From: Actinoplanes sp. NBC_00393
Lineage (GTDB): Bacteria; Actinomycetota; Actinomycetes; Mycobacteriales; Micromonosporaceae
Length of the DNA: 64,000 nucleotides
Assembly: GCF_036053395.1 (NCBI RefSeq)
Contig: NZ_CP107942.1
Coordinates: 9,394,001-9,458,000, forward strand
Direction of reading: 5' to 3'
Below are positions 59,586-64,000 of the stretch, piece by piece. Position 1 is the stretch's first letter, and the number at the start of each line of letters is the position of its first letter. The notes under the pieces were generated by a model that was not told the DNA's origin, did not search any database, and saw only the letters and a program-made list of their open reading frames with translations. Position numbers and translations under genes: made by a program.

Positions 59586-60368
59586 TCAGATGGTCGGGGT
59601 GAGCAGGGAGATGTACCAGTCGGCGACCGGCGCCGCGGCGAAGACCGCGAGGAACGCGCCGGCCAGCATGTACGGGCCGAACGGGATGCGGCTCTTGCGA
59701 CTGGCCAGCTTGAAGGCGAGGAGCGCCGCGCCGACCACGCCGCCGAGCAGGAAACCGGCGAAGGCGCCGAACGCCACCGCGCTCCAGCCCAGCCAGCCGA
59801 GGTAGAAGCCCAGCAGTGGGGCGAGCTTCACATCGCCGCCGCCCATGCCCCAGATCGCCAGCAGCCGGTACACCGCGTAGAGCAGCGCGGCGGCGACCAG
59901 GCCGCGCAGCGGCGCGGTCACGTCACCCTCGGCCAGCGAGACCGGTACGAGCAGCGCGGCGGCAACCGCGTAAGAGGGTAGGACGATCTTGTCGGGAAGC
60001 CGCATCACATCCAGGTCGATGAGAGCCAGGGCGATTGCGATGGCGGCGAGGTACAGGTAGGCGGGGAGTTCCCAGGACCAGCCGAAGCGGGCCGCCACCG
60101 CGACGAACAGGGCGGCGGTGCCGGCTTCGACCAGGGGGTAGCGAGGGCTGATCCGGGTGCCGCAGTCGGCGCACCGGCCGCGCAGCAGCAGCCAGCCGAG
60201 AACCGGCACGTTGTGCCGGTTCCGGACGGCGTGGCCGCACTGTGGGCAGTGGGAGCCGGGCCGGACCAGCGACTCGTCCCGCGGCACCCGGTGGATCACG
60301 ACGTTCAGGAACGAGCCGACGGCCAGACCGAGCAGGGCGACGATGCTGAGCAGTGGGAGCAGCGGCAC
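59586..60368 (-). CDS. pilD: Prepilin peptidase / N-methyltransferase PilD
   Basis: 260 residues, about eight membrane helices. The N-terminal domain has CPQCG (41-44) and CADCG (66-69), the zinc-type motif of bifunctional enzymes. The aspartic protease residues lie in LIDLDVMRLPDKI and GMGGGDVKL. It cleaves and methylates the pilin encoded upstream. GTG 60368 with AGAGGA upstream is chosen. Confidence 0.92.
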   Translation of the reverse strand: MPLLPLLSIVALLGLAVGSFLNVVIHRVPRDESLVRPGSHCPQCGHAVRNRHNVPVLGWLLLRGRCADCGTRISPRYPLVEAGTAALFVAVAARFGWSWELPAYLYLAAIAIALALIDLDVMRLPDKIVLPSYAVAAALLVPVSLAEGDVTAPLRGLVAAALLYAVYRLLAIWGMGGGDVKLAPLLGFYLGWLGWSAVAFGAFAGFLLGGVVGAALLAFKLASRKSRIPFGPYMLAGAFLAVFAAAPVADWYISLLTPTI

Positions 60369-60405
60369 GGTCCATCCTCTCTTTCCATCGGCAGCGTTCC
60401 GGCAA

Positions 60406-60438
60406 CCAGGTGGTGGCGCCTCGGGCGCCACCACCTGG
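60406..60438 (-). terminator. Terminator after pilA
   Basis: A perfect 15-bp stem with 3-nt loop between pilA and pilD. It would raise pilin mRNA over the downstream genes. Confidence 0.8.
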
Positions 60439-60454
60439 CGGTTCTTCAGCCTTG

Positions 60455-60937
60455 TCAGACGGTGCAGCTGCCGGCGCTCGGCTTGGTGCCGGTCTTGTCC
60501 TTGACCGAGCCGCCCTCCGCGCTGCTGTACAGGAACCACTTGTCCTTGCTGCCGCCCTGGTTCCAGGCGCAGATGAGGTAGCCGCCGTCGGCGGTCACGT
60601 AGTTGAGGGTCGTGCCCCCGGAGAACGTGATGGTGCCGGCCTGACCATTGGGCTGAGCGGCCAGCGTGATCTTCCCGTCCGTCTTACCGGTCGACGTGGC
60701 GGCGGCCGGGTAGGTGTTGCTGTTGCTGGTGTAGTACTGCTCGATCGCGCTGATCGCACCGCGGACGTCGGACTGCGCCGACTTGTCCGCCGCGCCCTCG
60801 CGGTAGTTCAGGTAGACCGGGACCGCGATCGCGACCAGGACGCCGATGATGACCACGACGACCAGGAGCTCGATCAGGGTGAAGCCTTCGTCGTCCTTCT
60901 TGCCGGCGCGAAGACGGTTGATGGTGGCCTGCAGCAT
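60455..60937 (-). CDS. pilA: Major type IV pilin PilA-like
   Basis: A 160-residue prepilin. Leader of 18 residues ends DDEG and is cut before FTLIELLVVVVIIGVLVAIA; Glu at mature position 5 is present. The globular part is Thr/Gly-rich with two Cys (YLICAWNQ and AGSCTV) likely forming the D-region disulfide. Start ATG 60937; longer frames only mirror the spacer. Confidence 0.93.
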   Translation of the reverse strand: MLQATINRLRAGKKDDEGFTLIELLVVVVIIGVLVAIAVPVYLNYREGAADKSAQSDVRGAISAIEQYYTSNSNTYPAAATSTGKTDGKITLAAQPNGQAGTITFSGGTTLNYVTADGGYLICAWNQGGSKDKWFLYSSAEGGSVKDKTGTKPSAGSCTV

Positions 60938-61046
60938 TTCGGGGTGCCTCCATGGGCGTTTACAGGGTGGGGTGGGGACGGGCTCGGGCGCCCGGGGTGT
61001 TGCAAGCCGACCGTCGGGAGCGGTCGGAGGTGCGGCACGCGTCCGC

Positions 61047-62276
61047 TCAGGCGCCGATGTTCTGGTAGATCGTGAACATCGGCAGGTAGAGGCAGACGAC
61101 CATGCCGCCGACCACGGCGCCCATGATGAGCACCATGATGGGTTCGATCGATGCGGCCAGGGACTCGGCGGCGGAGTCGACTTCCCTGTCGTAGAAGTCG
61201 GCAACCTTGTCGAGCATCTGACTGATCTGGCCGCTCTCTTCCCCGACCTCGATCATTTGAGTGACCATCTCGGGGAAGATCGGGTGACTGCGCAACGCCG
61301 TGGACATGGGCTGGCCATCGCGTACGGTGGCCTGCACGTCCTTCATCGCGGCATTGATGACTTCGTTGCCGGTGGTCTCGCCGACCACGGCGAGCGCCTG
61401 CATGACCGGAACACCGACGTTCAGGAGCAGGCCGAGGTTGCGGGCGAACCGGCTCATGGCGAGCTTGCGGAAGAGCGATCCGAAGACCGGCATCTTGATC
61501 TTCAGCTCGTCCTTTTTGAGCCGGAATTCGGCACTGGTGCGGACCTGCCGCTTGTACGCGACGGTCAGGCTGACCCCGATCGCGATCACCAGCGGGCCGA
61601 TCCAGTACATGTTGTGGCTGGTGGTGACCAGGAACTGGGTGATCCCGGGCAGTTCGCCGCCGAGATTCTTGAACATGCCCTCGAAGACCGGGACGATGAA
61701 GATCAACATCGCTGCGATCAGTACGAAGGTGAAGCCCAGAACGATCGCCGGGTACGTCAGCGCGCTCTTGATCTTGCCGCGGAGCGCGGTGTCCTTCTCC
61801 AGGCTGTCGGCGATCTGCTCGAGTGCCATGTCGATCATGCCGCCCGCCTCGCCGGCCCGGATCATGGCGATCATCAGGCGCGGGAAGACGCGGTCGTGCT
61901 TGGCCATCGACGCCGACAGCCCGGCGCCGCCGGCCACGTCGGTACGCACCTCGCCGATCGCCTTCTTGAGCTGCGGCGACGAGGTCTGTTCCTCGAGGAT
62001 CGACAGTGACCGCAGCAGCGACATGCCGGACGCGGTCATCGTGGCGAACTGCCGGGCGAAGACCGCGAGGTCCTTGAGCTTGAGCCGGCCGCCCAGACCG
62101 GGAATCTTGACGTCCCGGTTCAGGCCCTGGCCGGCCTCGGTGACACCGAGCGGCACCTCGCCACGCTGCCGCAGCATGTGGGTGGCGGCCGCCTCGGTGG
62201 GCGCCTCGATGGTGCCCTTGGCCTTCTTGCCGGTGGCGTCGATGGCCTCGTAGTGGAAGGTCTTCGTGTTGGCCAT
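61047..62276 (-). CDS. pilC: Type IV pilus platform protein PilC
   Basis: 409 residues with two GspF-type domains, each with membrane helices (LTYPAIVLGFTFVLIAAMLI; PIMVLIMGAVVGGMVVCLYL). KDLAVFARQFATMTASGMSL and IEVGEESGQISQMLDKVADF are family signatures. Anchors the motor ATPases in the membrane. Confidence 0.93.
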   Translation of the reverse strand: MANTKTFHYEAIDATGKKAKGTIEAPTEAAATHMLRQRGEVPLGVTEAGQGLNRDVKIPGLGGRLKLKDLAVFARQFATMTASGMSLLRSLSILEEQTSSPQLKKAIGEVRTDVAGGAGLSASMAKHDRVFPRLMIAMIRAGEAGGMIDMALEQIADSLEKDTALRGKIKSALTYPAIVLGFTFVLIAAMLIFIVPVFEGMFKNLGGELPGITQFLVTTSHNMYWIGPLVIAIGVSLTVAYKRQVRTSAEFRLKKDELKIKMPVFGSLFRKLAMSRFARNLGLLLNVGVPVMQALAVVGETTGNEVINAAMKDVQATVRDGQPMSTALRSHPIFPEMVTQMIEVGEESGQISQMLDKVADFYDREVDSAAESLAASIEPIMVLIMGAVVGGMVVCLYLPMFTIYQNIGA

Positions 62277-62280
62277 CAGG

Positions 62281-63399
62281 TCACGCCCGTCCGACGAGCC
62301 GCTTGAGTTCCTCCGCCGAGTGGCAGATCTCCAGAGCGGCCTGCATGTTGATCACGCCGTCCCGGATCTTCTCGGCCAGGTGCTGGTCGAAGGCGAGCAT
62401 GCCCTCGCTGGCGCCGGCCTGCATGAACGACGGGATCTGGTGGGTCTTGCCCTCCCGGATCAGGCTGCGGATGGCCGGGGTGCAGGTGAGGATCTCGGCG
62501 ATCACCGCACGTCCCTTGCCGTCGGCCTTCGGCGCCAGCGCCTGGGTGATCACGCCCTGGAGGCTGGCGGCCAGCTGGGCGCGGATCTGCAGCTGCTGGT
62601 GCGGCGGGAAGATGTCGATGACCCGGTCGATGGTCTGGGTGGCGCTCTGCGTGTGCAGGGTGGCCAGCACCAGGTGACCGGTCTCCGCGGCGGTCAGCGC
62701 GGTCGCGGTGGTCTCCAGGTCGCGGAGCTCACCGACCAGGATGATGTCCGGGTCCTGCCGCAGCGCGTGCTTGAGCGCGCTGGCGAAGTTCTCGGTGTCG
62801 GCGCCGACCTCACGCTGGTTCACCACGCTGCGCTTGTGCGGGTGGAGGAACTCGATCGGGTCCTCGATCGTGATGATGTGGTCGGCCCGGCTGCGGTTGG
62901 CCAGGTCGAGCAGGGAGGCCAGGGTGGTGGTCTTGCCGGAACCGGTCGGGCCGGTCACCAGGACGAGACCACGCGGCAGGTGGGCGAAGCGGGCCACCGA
63001 CTCCGGCATGCCCAGCTCGTCCAGCGGCTTGATCTTGTGCGGGATGGCCCGGAAGACCGCGCCGCAGGAGGTCCGCTGCCGGTACAGGTTGCCCCGGAAC
63101 CGGGAGACGCCGACGATGCTATGCGCGAAGTCCATCTCCTGCTCGGCGAGGAACTGCTCCCACTGAGCGGGGGTGACCGCCGCGCGGGCGAGCAACTCGG
63201 TGTCGGCGGCGTTCAGCTTGCCGTACCCGGGGATCGGGCGCAGCGAGCCGTCCACCCGCATCATCGGCGGCGAGCCGACCGTGAGGTGCAGGTCGGAGCC
63301 GCGGGATTCGACCAGCGTGATGAGCAGCTGGTCGAGGACGTCCAGGTCGTCCGCGGACGGCGCCGCCGACTGCTGTGCCTGGCGCTCGATCGTGTCCAT
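62281..63399 (-). CDS. pilT: Type IV pilus retraction ATPase PilT
   Basis: 372 residues. Walker A GPTGSGKTT (150-158), Asp box ITIEDPIEF, Walker B ILVGELRDLET, His box HLVLATLHTQSA and AIRSLIREGKTHQIPSFMQ with the PilT-type QIPS/M ending. Drives pilus retraction and twitching. ATG 63399 is preferred; an upstream ATG at 63447 adds 16 residues. Confidence 0.93.
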   Translation of the reverse strand: MDTIERQAQQSAAPSADDLDVLDQLLITLVESRGSDLHLTVGSPPMMRVDGSLRPIPGYGKLNAADTELLARAAVTPAQWEQFLAEQEMDFAHSIVGVSRFRGNLYRQRTSCGAVFRAIPHKIKPLDELGMPESVARFAHLPRGLVLVTGPTGSGKTTTLASLLDLANRSRADHIITIEDPIEFLHPHKRSVVNQREVGADTENFASALKHALRQDPDIILVGELRDLETTATALTAAETGHLVLATLHTQSATQTIDRVIDIFPPHQQLQIRAQLAASLQGVITQALAPKADGKGRAVIAEILTCTPAIRSLIREGKTHQIPSFMQAGASEGMLAFDQHLAEKIRDGVINMQAALEICHSAEELKRLVGRA

Positions 63400-63490
63400 C
63401 TGGTGTTCCGGCCCTCTCTCACGTTCCGACGCCTGTTGAATCGGCACCGGGGGGACCGGGTTTAGTAGCCGCTGTGGTGCGGAAAGGGGA

Positions 63491-64000
63491 CTAAACGGCG
63501 ACTCGGGACACCTCGCGGATCGAGGTCAGCCCGCCGGCCGCCTTGGCCAGGCCGTCGGCGCGCAGCTCGTACATTCCCTGGGCCAGGGCGACCTCGCGGA
63601 TCTCGCCGGCCGCCGCCCGGCGGATGGTCAGCGACTCGATCTCGGGGGACACCGGCATCACCTCGTGGATCGCGATCCGGCCCTTGTACCCGGTGTTGGC
63701 GCAGTTCCGGCAGCCGACCGGGCGGTAGAGCACGGACGGGAAGTCGAGGTCCTCGAGCGGCCATCGGGCGGCGACGATCTCCTCCTCGGTTGGCGCGTAC
63801 GCCTCCTTGCACCAGTCGCAGATCCGGCGGGCCAGTCGCTGGGCCAGCACGCAGTCCAGCGACGACCCGACCAGGAACGGCTCGATGCCCATCTCGGTGA
63901 GACGGGTGACCGCGCCCGGCGCGTCGTTGGTGTGCAGCGTGGAGAGCAGCAGGTGACCGGTGAGCGCGGCCTCGACCGCGATCTGCGCGGTGTTGCCGTC
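63491..64000 (-). CDS. pilB: Type IV pilus extension ATPase PilB (partial, C-terminal part)
   Basis: 169 residues of the C-terminal end; the gene continues beyond the window. AALTGHLLLSTLHTNDAPGA is the His box, IEPFLVGSSLDCVLAQRLAR follows, and the zinc motif CDWC...CRNC is complete, as in PilB/GspE. It powers pilus growth. It is the first pil gene visible and reads toward pilT. Confidence 0.94.
   Translation of the reverse strand, partial: DGNTAQIAVEAALTGHLLLSTLHTNDAPGAVTRLTEMGIEPFLVGSSLDCVLAQRLARRICDWCKEAYAPTEEEIVAARWPLEDLDFPSVLYRPVGCRNCANTGYKGRIAIHEVMPVSPEIESLTIRRAAAGEIREVALAQGMYELRADGLAKAAGGLTSIREVSRVAV

Overview
The window is high-GC actinobacterial DNA. Gene content and order point to the family Micromonosporaceae, probably Actinoplanes or a close relative: the block prfB-ftsE-ftsX-peptidase-smpB-ssrA, many GTG starts, many leaderless genes with a TANNNT -10 box 5-8 nt before the start codon, and a complete-looking type IV pilus operon, a cluster known from motile-spore actinomycetes. 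The genus is inference; no rRNA or species marker is present.

Host left flank (1-15.1 kb): a tandem-repeat spacer, an Rv3235-family gene and a small BldC-like HTH gene that share a 21-bp operator-like element, a DUF6912 gene, a membrane protein, pruA, a PadR regulator, then prfB, ftsE, ftsX, a secreted M23 peptidase, smpB, an anchored CBM2-like protein and tmRNA (ssrA). A membrane protein, a twice-frameshifted NB-ARC/TPR gene and mtnP follow.

Prophage (about 15.16-54.8 kb): a complete-looking, HK97-type, siphovirus-like prophage. Its left end carries a repressor and a divergent HTH gene around a repeat-rich control region. A long rightward operon of mostly unknown small genes follows, joined by 4-bp stop/start overlaps. 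It includes a YqaJ exonuclease, an ERF annealing protein, an ArsR-type regulator and a RuvC-like resolvase, then many Cys-rich small proteins, a degenerate tRNA-like element, and a replisome-organizer-like gene that contains three 23-bp iterons and a 12-bp inverted repeat (a likely replication origin). The late module runs HNH, large terminase, portal, protease, major capsid, then a striking 938-codon gene. That gene joins a beta-rich domain, a full-length N,N-dimethylformamidase-like domain and a head-tail connector domain, and has its own internal start for the connector. Tail genes come next (two related tail-tube proteins, a chaperone pair with a GGGAAAA -1 slip site, tape measure, large tail protein), then an M15-type endolysin and small membrane proteins. 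The right end has a cargo region (XRE-TPR regulator, DUF397 protein, small unknowns), an excisionase-like gene, a protein with two catalytically dead resolvase-like domains, and a leftward tyrosine integrase.

Host right flank (54.85-64 kb): yqgE, tRNA-Ala(GGC), a secreted endonuclease/exonuclease/phosphatase-family enzyme, and a leftward type IV pilus operon pilB(partial)-pilT-pilC-pilA-pilD-pilM-pilN-pilO followed by a lone CheY-like receiver. No CRISPR array, rRNA or insertion sequence was seen.
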